A DNA stretch of 64,000 bases from Polymorphum gilvum SL003B-26A1 (GCF_000192745.1 NC_015259.1:4293001-4357000); one strand, 5' to 3'. Numbered from the stretch's first letter, positions 24,272 through 32,713 are shown. Made by a program: numbers and translations. The notes: generated by a model from the letters alone, not told the origin.

Positions 24272-26464
24272 TCAGATCTCGCCGAAATCCTCGTACATCT
24301 GGCTCATCGCCTTGTATTCCGGGCCGGTCTGGTAGCCGCCGAGCCACATTGCATCGGCCGTCTCCACCGGTTCGCCCGCCGCGATCGCGGCTTCCAGGGC
24401 GAGCGCGCGGCGGAACCGCAATTGCGGGGTTTCCTGCCTGCGGAGTTGCGTCACGGGCGCCGACCTCGTCGCGGCGCCTTGTGCGAGGTCCGCCGCGATC
24501 TCCGCGGCGCGGCCAGAGAGGCGCGTCTTGACCGGCTCCGGCGCGGTCACATCGAGCGCGGCGGCGATTTCCGGCGTGGAGTGCTCCTCTTGCCGCTTCG
24601 GCAGGGCCACCACCTTGCCGTCCTCGCGCGCCAACGCGTCGCGCTTGGCGACATCGATCGCGCGCTCGATGAGCGGTCGGCCGGAGGTGATGTCGCGGAT
24701 CCGCGCCTTGACCTCGCGCGTCGCCTCGAGGAGCGCCTGGGCCTGCGCTTCCTTCTTCGCGGCGATGATGGTTTTGGGATGCAGACCGGCCAACTCGGGA
24801 CAGACGGCCTCGCCGATGTAGCGGCCGTCATCGGCGTCGAACGCGTAAGCCTTGCCACTGTCGTTCGGGTCCATCCGCACGAATACGGCATCGCCCGGCA
24901 TCGCGGCATTAATCACGTAGTGGAAACCGTCGATCCGCACGCCGAACTTCGTGACCTTCCGCAGGCCGTCCTTGCCGGCCGCGGGCATCAGCAACACGTC
25001 GAGTGCGCGCGCAGCGACCGTGCGGATTGGGGCGCTCGAAGCCGCCGCCGCATCGGCCGGCGTCATGCCCTTAGACAACCCGGCATGCGGCCGGGCCTCG
25101 TAGATGTACCGTGCCCAATCGTCCACGTAAGCCTGGAGCTGCGGCCCGGTCAGAGACACGTCGAACATGTCGGCCGTGTCGGCGCCAAGGCGGTCGGCGA
25201 AGCTCTTGCGGTCCTCGATGGCCTTTCGGTCGGCGACCGAATGTCCGACGTAGCCCGGCAACAGGGTGGCGCAATCGTGCTGGAACGTCTTGATGGCGCG
25301 CTCGACGTGGCCCTTCTGCTGTGGCGTGTAGGCCGCGGAAAGCTCCATTTCGATGTCGAGGGCGGCAAACAGCCGCTTGGTATCCCGCGCGACGAAATCG
25401 CTGCCGTTGTCCGTCTTGATCTTGGCCGGCACGCCCCAGGCGAGGATCGCCTTGCGGATCAGCAGCGCCACGGCCGAGGCGCGCGGCGTGCGCGAGACGT
25501 ACCAGCAGATCCGCCGCGTCGCGATATCGGTACAGGCATAGATTGAATACCGCCCATCCGTGCAGTAGGCGTCGACCGGCGACGCATCGATCTGCCAGAG
25601 CGTATTCGCCTCGGTGATGAAGCGCAGAGAGCCGACGCCGGAGGGTGCCATCGTCGAGCGGTAGCGGTCCGGGTTTGTGAGCCGCGTCAGCGCGACTTTT
25701 TCCGCCGATTTAAGCCGCCTCAAAAAGTGCTGAAACGTGCGCACCGGCGGCATGGGGAGCGCCGTCTCGATGCCGCCCTTGATCGCGCGGATCTCGTCGC
25801 CAAACTCGTCCCTGCAAAGCGTGCGCACATGCGCGCCGGAAAGGTGCGGCTGGTGGGCAATGAGCGCGAGGATGAAAGTCCGCAGCGCCCCGCCGTTGGC
25901 GGTTTCCAGAACCGCCTTGCCCTTGCGCGCGGTGGATGGGTCGAAGCCGAGCAGGTCGGGCGACTGCTTCTTGGCGGCGCGCCAGCGGGCGAGTGTCCGC
26001 TTGGACAGATGCGGCACCATCGCGCCGATCCAGTCGTCGACCGAGAGCTTGCCGGCGTTGTAGCGCGCAACGAAGGTCTGCGTCAGGCTCGCCTGTCCGA
26101 GCCGCTGGCCCTTCGCATAGTCCTCGTATGCGGCAACGATCGCCAGCCGCGCGTCCCGCTCCATCGCCGCGCGGTCGGTGCCGGTGCCGGGGGCGGGGGC
26201 GGGGGCGGCAGACGGTTCCGCCGTCTCGTCCGGGGCGGGCGTCTCGATCCGGCGATGGAGCGTCTCGTAGGCGAGGCGGGCGAGCGTCGGCAGCAGGGCG
26301 ATGTGATATTCGAGGCCTCCGCCGCGTCCGACGCGATCTCGCGCATAGGCCGGATTGGCGTGCCAGCGCTCGCTCTCGGCCAGCAGCCGGACGCCCCGTT
26401 CCGTGCCCGGCAGGCCCGGCAGGCCCAGCTCGGCGATCTCGCGGGCGGTCAGCCACTCGGTCAT
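24272..26464 (-). CDS. Mu-like transposase A (DDE recombinase)
   Basis: The 730-residue transposase has an N-terminal DNA-binding region (1-160), a core with the DDE triad at D293 (WQIDASPVD), D352 (KTDNGSDF) and E388 (GHVERAIKTF), and a beta-barrel domain around 470-560 (VTKFGVRIDGFHYVIN). It cuts and joins phage ends and drives replicative transposition. The start overlaps the previous stop as ATGA. All catalytic residues are present and the frame is intact. Confidence 0.95.
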   Translation of the reverse strand: MTEWLTAREIAELGLPGLPGTERGVRLLAESERWHANPAYARDRVGRGGGLEYHIALLPTLARLAYETLHRRIETPAPDETAEPSAAPAPAPGTGTDRAAMERDARLAIVAAYEDYAKGQRLGQASLTQTFVARYNAGKLSVDDWIGAMVPHLSKRTLARWRAAKKQSPDLLGFDPSTARKGKAVLETANGGALRTFILALIAHQPHLSGAHVRTLCRDEFGDEIRAIKGGIETALPMPPVRTFQHFLRRLKSAEKVALTRLTNPDRYRSTMAPSGVGSLRFITEANTLWQIDASPVDAYCTDGRYSIYACTDIATRRICWYVSRTPRASAVALLIRKAILAWGVPAKIKTDNGSDFVARDTKRLFAALDIEMELSAAYTPQQKGHVERAIKTFQHDCATLLPGYVGHSVADRKAIEDRKSFADRLGADTADMFDVSLTGPQLQAYVDDWARYIYEARPHAGLSKGMTPADAAAASSAPIRTVAARALDVLLMPAAGKDGLRKVTKFGVRIDGFHYVINAAMPGDAVFVRMDPNDSGKAYAFDADDGRYIGEAVCPELAGLHPKTIIAAKKEAQAQALLEATREVKARIRDITSGRPLIERAIDVAKRDALAREDGKVVALPKRQEEHSTPEIAAALDVTAPEPVKTRLSGRAAEIAADLAQGAATRSAPVTQLRRQETPQLRFRRALALEAAIAAGEPVETADAMWLGGYQTGPEYKAMSQMYEDFGEI

Positions 26465-26925
26465 CGCCGTGCCCTCCACCGCGCTTCGAGGGCGCAGCGG
26501 TGCGCGTCCATCTTCCGCTGCTGTTCCTCCACGAGATGCAACTCGATCAGGTCGGCATAGCGCGCCTCGACCACGACGAAGCCGAACCGCTCGACCAGCG
26601 CGCCGAGCAGCCCGTTGCAGCCGGTCGCCTCCACCAGGGCGAGGAACGCGTCCAGCGGAATGCGGTGCTCCTCCGCCGCCTCGCTGGCCCACTTGTCGAG
26701 TGTGGCTTCGGACACCGACCGTCCGAGGGTCGTGGCGATCCGGCGCGCGACGTCGGCGCGCGAGGCCCCCTCCTCGCGCGCCTCGCGCAGGGCGCGCGAC
26801 ACCAGCCGGGCGATCTGGCTGTCCAGCGCGCCGCGCCCCGGACCCTCCGCGCCAAGGCTCACGGTCGCCTTGGGCGGAGCCCAGGAGAACAGGTCCTGCC
26901 AGAGCGGGTCGCGGCGCCGGGACAT
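26461..26925 (-). CDS. Early phage protein preceding transposase, unknown (HTH-like)
   Basis: The 154-residue product is highly charged. Residues 40-80 (ARLVSRALREAREEGASRAD, VARRIATTLGRSVSEATLDKWAS) look like a helix-turn-helix, and GCNGLLGALVERFGFVVVEAR follows. Genes of this size and pattern occur just before the transposase in Mu-like phages of alphaproteobacteria. It may regulate the transposition genes; that is inference. Confidence 0.65.
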   Translation of the reverse strand: MSRRRDPLWQDLFSWAPPKATVSLGAEGPGRGALDSQIARLVSRALREAREEGASRADVARRIATTLGRSVSEATLDKWASEAAEEHRIPLDAFLALVEATGCNGLLGALVERFGFVVVEARYADLIELHLVEEQQRKMDAHRCALEARWRARR

Positions 26926-26928
26926 GGG

Positions 26929-27792
26929 TTAGCCGCGCTCCGCCAGCCAGAGGTCGATGGCCTCGCGATGCGCCTCGAAGAACGCCCGCTGCTCGGCCTT
27001 CTTCAGCCGCGAGAACGTGTCCGACAGTTTCTCCCAGGCACCCGGCTTCGGCGCAGGCGGCAACTTGTCGATGACTGCGATTGCCTCCTCGACTGTCGCC
27101 GCCGCCGCCGGCTCGGCCAGCAGCAGCCCGACGATCTGCGCCTGCCGCTCCGGCGACTGATCGGCGAGTTTCAGGAGTTCGGACTGGTTGCAGGCAAGCG
27201 GACTGTCGGCGATCCGGTCGCGGATCTCCGGCGAGATCGTCGCGATCTTCAGGCAGCGCCAGACCGTGACCTTGCTGAGGTCAAGCGCCCGTTGCGCCGC
27301 CTCGCCGAAGGACGCGGCGAACTGCTCGGCGGCAGCAGCTACCGGGTCGGCGTCGATCAAAGTTTCATCGTGAAACTTTGATGCCGCCCGCCGGTTTCCC
27401 CCGCGCTTCACCTGGCCTTGTGCGGCCTCGTAGATGTCGCGCCAGGCGGCGATCGCCACGGCGCGCTCCAGCGGGTTCAACTCGAACCGCATCAGGTTTT
27501 CGCGGATCTCGCGCAGGCCCGTCTCGGCCTCGCCGGCGAAGGCGTCCGGCGCATGGATGATCGCCGGGATCTCCGCCCAACCGAGCAGCTTCGCCGCCGC
27601 CAGCCGATGCGCGCCGTAGATCAGCCGATAGCCGCCATTGTCGGTCGGTCCGACAACCTCGATCGGCGTCAGCAGCCCGCGCTCGTCGATATCCTCGGCC
27701 AGCGCTTCGACGCGCGCCGGCAGCGCCTTGCGCAGGCGGTCAGTCACGTCGATCGCGGCAAGATCAAGATCCATGATGGTGTGTGCGGTCAC
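26929..27792 (-). CDS. ParB/Srx-fold nuclease-like protein of the early operon
   Basis: The 287-residue protein has an N-terminal ParB-type domain: MDLDLAAIDVTDRLRK, IDERGLLTPIEVVGP, and the box YRLIYGAHRLAAAKLLGW, followed by ENLMRFELNPLERAVAI. A helix-turn-helix-like region (AQRALDLSKVTVWRCLKIA) follows around 180-200. Plasmid ParB proteins bind centromere sites and CTP; phage versions are often early regulators or DNA-binding factors. The GTG start at 27792 has a GGGAC site nearby; ATG at 27774 is the alternative. Confidence 0.8.
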   Translation of the reverse strand: MTAHTIMDLDLAAIDVTDRLRKALPARVEALAEDIDERGLLTPIEVVGPTDNGGYRLIYGAHRLAAAKLLGWAEIPAIIHAPDAFAGEAETGLREIRENLMRFELNPLERAVAIAAWRDIYEAAQGQVKRGGNRRAASKFHDETLIDADPVAAAAEQFAASFGEAAQRALDLSKVTVWRCLKIATISPEIRDRIADSPLACNQSELLKLADQSPERQAQIVGLLLAEPAAAATVEEAIAVIDKLPPAPKPGAWEKLSDTFSRLKKAEQRAFFEAHREAIDLWLAERG

Positions 27793-28513
27793 GTGTTTCG
27801 TCCCGGTGATTGTTGTATCGTGTCCCGAAAAAGCGGCCGGGCATGCCGCTGTGCAGAGGCCCGGCCAGTTCGGGAGGAAACGCGGGTAGCCCCGCCGCCC
27901 GGCCACTGACGCAGGTCGCGCGTTCCCCTACACTCGGGGCGCGAACACCCGAGCTGGAGGGAAGAGGAATGCTGGGAAGAGAGCTATGGGCGGCGTATCT
28001 GCAAAGGCACTTTGTGCCACCGTCCTTTCCGCCTGAGATCATGAATGCGGATGCCGATACAGTCGCTCGCCTCATTTGGCCGCTTCTGTCGAAGTTTCGG
28101 GCGAAAATGGAAGTCCTCACGTCGACACGGTTCGACCGCGGATATGACCCAGAGGCGAATGCGGCGCTCTGGCGCATGGTCGAGGCCGGAAATCTCGACC
28201 CAATCGATGACTGCAGCGCAGGCGCGGGACGTGTTCTGTATGAACGGGCCTCATGGAGCATTGTTGCACTGACCATGGAAGCGAGGCGGGTTCCGGCTTC
28301 ATGATCCCACTCCCGGCTCTCACGCACCTGTCGAAGTTCAGGCAGTGGCAGCGCTGCTATTCTGTCTCGGAGGTCCTGGTACGGAATTCCCTTCTCAATG
28401 GCCTGATCGATCGTCGCCCGAAGACTTTCCAGCTTTCCCCGCTGATACGCCGCTCCGGCCACAGTGAAGGCCTCCGGCAACCGCAAGTCTTGCCAGTTCC
28501 ACGCGCCCGTCAT
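27764..28513 (-). CDS. Early phage ORF, N-terminal part credible, rest antisense to another gene
   Basis: The frame begins MTGAWNWQDLRLPEAFTVAG at an ATGA junction with the upstream gene. The first 70-75 residues (to REWDHEAG) look like ordinary phage protein. Beyond that the frame runs antisense to the plus-strand gene at 27969-28304 and has a composition typical of a shadow frame. The original C-terminus may have been replaced when that gene was inserted. Only the N-terminal half is trusted. Confidence 0.4.
   Translation of the reverse strand: MTGAWNWQDLRLPEAFTVAGAAYQRGKLESLRATIDQAIEKGIPYQDLRDRIAALPLPELRQVRESREWDHEAGTRLASMVSATMLHEARSYRTRPAPALQSSIGSRFPASTMRQSAAFASGSYPRSNRVDVRTSIFARNFDRSGQMRRATVSASAFMISGGKDGGTKCLCRYAAHSSLPSIPLPSSSGVRAPSVGERATCVSGRAAGLPAFPPELAGPLHSGMPGRFFGTRYNNHRDETRDRTHHHGS
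27969..28304 (+). CDS. Plus-strand cargo-like gene inside the early operon, unknown
   Basis: A 111-residue protein starting MLGRELWAAYLQRHFVPPSF with a strong GGAGGG ribosome site. It is mostly alpha-helical with ADTVARLIWPLLSKFRAKMEV and NAALWRMVEAGNLDPIDD. It is transcribed against all neighbouring early genes, and its DNA is lower in GC than theirs. No family is recognised. The pattern, a lone reversed gene with its own signals, is that of a moron, possibly expressed from the prophage. Confidence 0.65.
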   Translation: MLGRELWAAYLQRHFVPPSFPPEIMNADADTVARLIWPLLSKFRAKMEVLTSTRFDRGYDPEANAALWRMVEAGNLDPIDDCSAGAGRVLYERASWSIVALTMEARRVPAS

Positions 28514-28743
28514 CCCGCCACCTCCGCGACCGCCCACTTGGCGTCGCTGATGCCGCGCGCGTTGATCCAGTCGGCCTCCGCCTGCGCTTCCCCGACGCTG
28601 GCGAACCGGTACGCGTCGCCCGCCAGCAGGCCGGTCTCGGCGACCAGCGCCGACCCGCCGCCGGCAACCTCGACCTGATGGACGCGGCCCGTGTGGTAAT
28701 AGGCGCGGCCCGAGGCCGACACCTTCTTCAGGATCGCTTTCAT
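28510..28743 (-). CDS. Early phage protein, unknown
   Basis: A 77-residue product beginning MKAILKKVSASGRAYYHTGR. An AAAGGAG site six bases upstream favours this ATG, although the frame also begins at 28845 with an ATGA overlap to the Ner gene. Alternating strands and two helices give no recognisable family. It may be made in two forms. Confidence 0.6.
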   Translation of the reverse strand: MKAILKKVSASGRAYYHTGRVHQVEVAGGGSALVAETGLLAGDAYRFASVGEAQAEADWINARGISDAKWAVAEVAG

Positions 28744-28841
28744 GGCAGGCTCCTTTGCGGTGCGAAGGGGATCGCGGGAGCCTGTCAGCAAGGGCCCCTG
28801 CGCCGCCCGCTTCCTGGCGAGGATCTCAGCTGGCGAGAGGC

Positions 28842-29141
28842 TCATGCCGCCGCGCGGTCCTGGCCGCTCTTCGGGGCGCGATTGGCACTGGTGGCCTTCG
28901 GCGCATACCTGCTAGACAGGATGCGGGTTGTCGTGATCGGATACCGATCGGGAAACAGCTGCTCGACCGGCACCTCGAGGAACTGGGCGATCGCCGCCTC
29001 GGCCTTGCGGTTCGTTCTCTTCCAGACATGGCCGAAGGAATTCGGCTTCATGTCGATGCTCTCGGCCAGCGCGGACAGCGTCATGCCGCGGCGATGCAGC
29101 TCGGCCTTGATCGAATGCTGGTCCCACCTGGGCTTCGTCAT
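28842..29141 (-). CDS. ner: Ner-like DNA-binding regulator
   Basis: The 99-residue protein begins MTKPRWDQHSIKAELHRRGMTLSALAE and contains the Ner/Nlp helix-turn-helix (MTLSALAESIDMKPNSFGHVW, in two parts) followed by EAAIAQFLEVPVEQLFPDRY. In Mu, Ner shuts off early transcription to allow lytic development. It is divergent from the repressor at 29290, the normal arrangement. An upstream in-frame start at 29171 is possible. Confidence 0.85.
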   Translation of the reverse strand: MTKPRWDQHSIKAELHRRGMTLSALAESIDMKPNSFGHVWKRTNRKAEAAIAQFLEVPVEQLFPDRYPITTTRILSSRYAPKATSANRAPKSGQDRAAA

Positions 29142-29241
29142 GGGCTCCCCTTCGAACCCGGCCTGCTGCAACAGGCCGGGTTCCTTGAACTGTCGATGTG
29201 AAACACCGGCCCCAAATCACGGGCCGATAAGATAGGGATAA

Positions 29242-29277
29242 AATGCGTTTGCGCTTTTGTAAAGCTCGAATGCGTTT
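29242..29277. promoter_or_regulatory. Operator-like direct repeats in the Ner/repressor divergent promoter
   Basis: The 9-mer AATGCGTTT occurs at 29242-29250 and 29269-29277, 27 bp apart, and between them lies the palindrome GCTTTTGTAAAGC (29253-29265). The repeats stand immediately before the repressor TTG start and upstream of Ner. Binding by repressor and Ner is the obvious inference. Confidence 0.55.
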
Positions 29278-29289
29278 AAGTGTGCTGTC

Positions 29290-29814
29290 TTGGCTCGACC
29301 CGAAACGGATCCGAAGACGCCTTTAGCGCAGAGACTTAGGGAGCTGCGCCGGCAGCACGGAGATCCTCAGCGCGGCGAATTAGCCGGAAAGCTGGGAATT
29401 AGCGTCACCGCCGTGGCCACTTATGAGCGAGGAGAGAGAGAGCCAGCGGCATCTGTTCTGGCCGCCTATGCGGATGTTTTTGGTGTAAATTTGAACTGGC
29501 TTCTCACTGGCGAGGGGGAGATGTTCGCCGATCCGGCGAAGGCTCCGGCTCGGGCGATGCCTTCCATCGACCCGGCGCTGTTTCGCCAGGTCGGCCGTCT
29601 CGTCACGCGGGTGCACAAGGAAGAGGGGATCAAGCTGCCGCCGGATGCCGTTCTGGACGAGCAGGCCGAGGCCTACAACGCCCTGCTGGCGCGCGCCGAG
29701 GATCCTGCCGACGCCGCCGAGCTCCACAGCCTGCTGCCCTGGCTGGAGGCGCGCCTGCGCAGGAAGCTGCAAACCGCCGCCGCCGAGCCCGGCACCGGCA
29801 AACGTCAGGCGTGA
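29290..29814 (+). CDS. Phage repressor with XRE helix-turn-helix
   Basis: The 174-residue product is the likely lysogeny repressor. An XRE-type helix-turn-helix lies in GELAGKLGISVTAVATYERGE (about 28-48), followed by SVLAAYADVFGVNLNWLLTGEG. The rest is a helical C-terminal domain. The start is TTG; no ATG or GTG lies in frame near the beginning. It is transcribed toward the phage end, as the c gene of Mu is. Confidence 0.85.
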   Translation: MARPETDPKTPLAQRLRELRRQHGDPQRGELAGKLGISVTAVATYERGEREPAASVLAAYADVFGVNLNWLLTGEGEMFADPAKAPARAMPSIDPALFRQVGRLVTRVHKEEGIKLPPDAVLDEQAEAYNALLARAEDPADAAELHSLLPWLEARLRRKLQTAAAEPGTGKRQA

Positions 29815-30220
29815 TGCTTCTGGAAGTCTGAATGATCGTATTAAGTGTCGTCTCGCGCCCGTTTACAACCCGATCGCCGCACGCGATCCGCGTGGCCTCC
29901 AGCTCGGGGGTCGGGGCCGGTTTTAGGGTTGGTTTCAGGAAATCGCGACTTCCGAGTTAATTCGCTAGAATGGCTGTTTTCCGCCGTTTTTAAGTCGGAA
30001 GTCACTTCCGACTTAAATCGACAAATTGGCTGTTTTCTGCCGTTTTCCAGGCACCCTCATCGCGCCACGCGGGCCTTTTTGTGCCATTTGATCTTGCGCG
30101 CCCCTTTTTCGCCCACCCCGCCCAACCGCTCGGCAAGCCGCTGAATTCAAATCATTTTCGCCTGTTCCCGCCTGTTCCCACCTAATCCCGGTTCAGTGCC
30201 ATGTGTTCTTGCGCGTTACA
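29815..30220. repeat. Early phage end with transposase-type sites and repeats
   Basis: No gene lies in these 406 bp. They contain two 43-bp direct repeats (29948-29990 and 30004-30046, 36 of 43 identical), each ending in GGCTGTTTTCNGCCGTTTT. A perfect 29-bp palindrome (29989-30017) with arm ACTTCCGACTTAAA overlaps them, as do three 10-bp tandem units (30161-30190). Two 20-bp sites GTGCCATNTGNTCTTGCGCG (30081-30100 and 30196-30215, 18 of 20 identical) are in the same orientation. The outer one ends at a minus-strand TG, the expected Mu-type terminus. Confidence 0.7.
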
Positions 30221-30714
30221 CATCCGCTTGAGCCGTTCCGGCGTTCAGGCCCTTTGCGCGTTTCCGCGACAGGAAATCGAGTTTCCGCGCGACAGCTTCG
30301 CGGCCGACCCGCGGATTGCCAAGCTCCAGTGGGAACGCGACAGCGCCTAGGTTCCGCCGCTCCTTCCGCGCCCTGCCGATCATCCGGGCCGATCGTCCGC
30401 GCGGCAGGAGTGCGTGTCCCGGCCGGTTCCCTGGCGGACAGCTTTCAGGACGGCGACGGACGACACCTCGCGCGACAGGCAGGCGACGCCAATCCTGTTT
30501 CAGGTTGATCGCCCGTTTCGACAATCACGGAGCTCTGCGGTCCGCTTGACTGATGAAGAGCGGGAAATGGCCTAGCGGAGGGTGGAGGACACAGTCCGAA
30601 CCCGAAGGCACGCGCGCAGGGTTAGTGTGGCGGCTGCGCGCAAGCAAAATGGCGGAGGGGATGGGCCTGACGTCCAACCTTCTCTGGGCCGGAAACGAGT
30701 TGAAGTCGTTGTCT
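30221..30714. other. Host flank of the Mu-like prophage, no clear intact gene
   Basis: Several short frames occur but none is convincing. One plus-strand frame ending at 30350 (ADPRIAKLQWERDSA, stop TAG) begins directly at the phage terminus and could be the C-terminal remnant of a host gene split by insertion. A minus-strand frame (30216-30524) uses a TTG start and takes its stop from phage DNA. Both are weak. The region downstream of the ATPase gene shows no obvious terminator. Confidence 0.35.
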
Positions 30715-32712
30715 TCAACCCGCGCGCCGCGGGATCCTTCTGCGATAGGCATGACGTTGGACGGGGGCGCTGATGCTGTCGACAGTCACCACCTGATCTG
30801 GTGACGCTGACTTGTTTTCGTTGCGGCGGATGGGGTCCCGCAGCAGACGCAGCCCGTTGAGCACCACCAGAACCGTTCCGCCCTCGTGACCGATCACTGC
30901 GAGCGGCAGAGGCAGCTCGAAGAACAGCGCGCCCGTCACCAGAATGACCATGGCACCCATGGAGAAGGCGAGGTTCTGCCGAATGATCCGCGCCGTGCGC
31001 CGCGCCAGTCGATGCGCCTCCGCGAGCCGTCCCATGTCTTCCGACAGGAGCGCCACGTCGGCTGCCTGCAGCGCGACATCCGATCCGGCAGCACCCATGG
31101 CGATCCCGACATCGGCACGGGCCAGCGCGGCCGCGTCGTTGACGCCGTCTCCGACGAAGGCGACCTTGCCTCTGGCCGCCAGCTCGCCGGCCATCCGGAC
31201 CTTGTCTTCCGGCAGCATGTCGGCATGGATTTCCCCGGGCTTCAAGCCGAGCTCTTCGCCGATCCGCAAAGCAACCGCGCGGCGGTCGCCGGTCATCATG
31301 ACGATTTCGCCGACGCCGCCTTCGCGCAACGCGGCAAGCGCCGGCGCAGAGGTCGCGCGAGCCTGATCCGCGATGGTGACAGCCCCCATCACCTGCCGAT
31401 CCCGGCCGAAATAGATGACCGTCTCGGTGTCCGCAGCTAGCGCCTGTAGCTTCGGGTGGTCGATTGAGGCGCCCATCTTTGATGCGAGGCGCGGATTGCC
31501 GGCCCACACCTGCCCCTCGCCGTCGTTACCGACGATGCCGGCACTCGGTCGGGTGATCACGTTTGTCACTTGGGCCGGTTCAACATCGCGACTGAGGGCT
31601 TCCTGCCGCACGGCAGCCGCGCTGTGATGTTCCGACTGGGCCTCGAGCCCGGCAAGCAGCGAGAGGAAGCGCCGATCGTCGCCATCGAGCGCCACCACCC
31701 TTGTGACCGAGGCCTTGCCGGTCGTCAGCGTTCCCGTCTTGTCGAAGGCGAAGGTGTCGACCGCCGCCAGCGTCTCGAGCGCGGCGCCGCCCTTGAACAA
31801 CACACCTCCGCGCGCGGCAGCCGACAGGGCGGAAAGAATCGCGGCAGGGACGGAGATCACGATCGCGCAGGGGCTCGCCGCCACCAGCAGAGTCGCTGAT
31901 CGGTAGAGCGCCTCCTCCCAGTCGCGCCCCAGCCAGTAGAAGGCGGCGAAGGCCAGGACGGCTCCGACCATGACCGCGACCGTGTAGCGTTGCCCGAACC
32001 AGGAACTGAAGCGCTCCGATGGCGCCTTGGCCGCCTGCGCCTCGGTCACGAGCGCGATCATGCGGGCGACGGTGCTTTCCTCGATCGTCTTCGTCACGGC
32101 CATCTCGAGCACGCCGTCGAGGTTGACCGTCGCCTCGAAGACCGGGGCGCCGGGTTGTTTGGCGACGGGCATGGACTCGCCCGTGATATGGGCTTCGTCG
32201 AGAGAGCCCCGGCCGCTGACGATCACCCCGTCCGCCGGAACCCGCGCGCCGGGCCGCAGCACCACGACGTCATCCACCTGAAGATCGGCAGCAGGGACTT
32301 CCGAGACTGACCCGTCCGGCGCCTTGCGAAGTGCCGTCTCCGGCCGAAGCTCCATCAACGCCTCGATGGCCCGGCGCGCGCGGCCGAGCGCCCGTTCCTC
32401 CAGTGTCGTGGAGATGCTGAACAGCGTCAGCAGGACCGCACCCTCGAAGGGCGCGCCGACAGCCGCGGCCGCAACGGCGGCAACGACCATCAGCAGGTCG
32501 ATGTCGAGAATGCGCTCTTCCCACAATGTGGTGGCGGCCCGCCATGCGGCGGGCAAGCCGCCTGCCAGATAAACAAGCAAAAGACCTGCGAGAGAGAAGG
32601 AAGCCGCCGTGGCGCCCTGAAGCGGCCATAGCGCGAGAATGGCCAAGAGCATCCCAAGGACGGTGAGGGCCGTCAGCGCGAATGAGCGGTCGATCTGAAA
32701 CGGCTTTCCCAT
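30715..32712 (-). CDS. P1B-type metal-transporting ATPase, SPC type (P1B-4-like)
   Basis: The 665-residue pump has no N-terminal metal-binding domain. It shows the TGES loop (HITGESMPV), the intramembrane motif SPC (VAASPCAIVIS), the phosphorylation site DKTGTLT, and GDGVNDAAAL. The C-terminal segment has HEGGTVLVVLNGLRLL, the signature of P1B-4 pumps that export cobalt, zinc or iron. The ATP-binding HP dipeptide is HH here (SEHHSA). The ATG at 32712 has a GGGAGA site and lies one base after the LysR stop, so the two form an operon. Confidence 0.9.
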   Translation of the reverse strand: MGKPFQIDRSFALTALTVLGMLLAILALWPLQGATAASFSLAGLLLVYLAGGLPAAWRAATTLWEERILDIDLLMVVAAVAAAAVGAPFEGAVLLTLFSISTTLEERALGRARRAIEALMELRPETALRKAPDGSVSEVPAADLQVDDVVVLRPGARVPADGVIVSGRGSLDEAHITGESMPVAKQPGAPVFEATVNLDGVLEMAVTKTIEESTVARMIALVTEAQAAKAPSERFSSWFGQRYTVAVMVGAVLAFAAFYWLGRDWEEALYRSATLLVAASPCAIVISVPAAILSALSAAARGGVLFKGGAALETLAAVDTFAFDKTGTLTTGKASVTRVVALDGDDRRFLSLLAGLEAQSEHHSAAAVRQEALSRDVEPAQVTNVITRPSAGIVGNDGEGQVWAGNPRLASKMGASIDHPKLQALAADTETVIYFGRDRQVMGAVTIADQARATSAPALAALREGGVGEIVMMTGDRRAVALRIGEELGLKPGEIHADMLPEDKVRMAGELAARGKVAFVGDGVNDAAALARADVGIAMGAAGSDVALQAADVALLSEDMGRLAEAHRLARRTARIIRQNLAFSMGAMVILVTGALFFELPLPLAVIGHEGGTVLVVLNGLRLLRDPIRRNENKSASPDQVVTVDSISAPVQRHAYRRRIPRRAG

Positions 32713-32713
32713 G

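Larger units (their letters stand above)
1..30220 (-). mobile_element. Mu-like transposable prophage (right end outside window)
   Basis: A continuous set of phage genes is transcribed right to left with the order repressor, Ner, A, B, GemA, Mor, lysis, terminase, portal, gpF, I, T and baseplate. This is the gene order of Mu-like transposable phages. The early end is placed at about 30220, where a minus-strand TG dinucleotide adjoins the outer of two matching 20-bp sites. The A transposase keeps its full catalytic triad and nearly all frames are open, so the element may still be functional. The other end, with the rest of the tail, lies left of base 1. Confidence 0.9.

Noticed and set aside
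30550-30640. Possible tRNA or tmRNA near the prophage end
   Set aside because: A GGTTCG-like stretch is present on the minus strand, but no acceptor, anticodon or D-arm pairing could be built around it.
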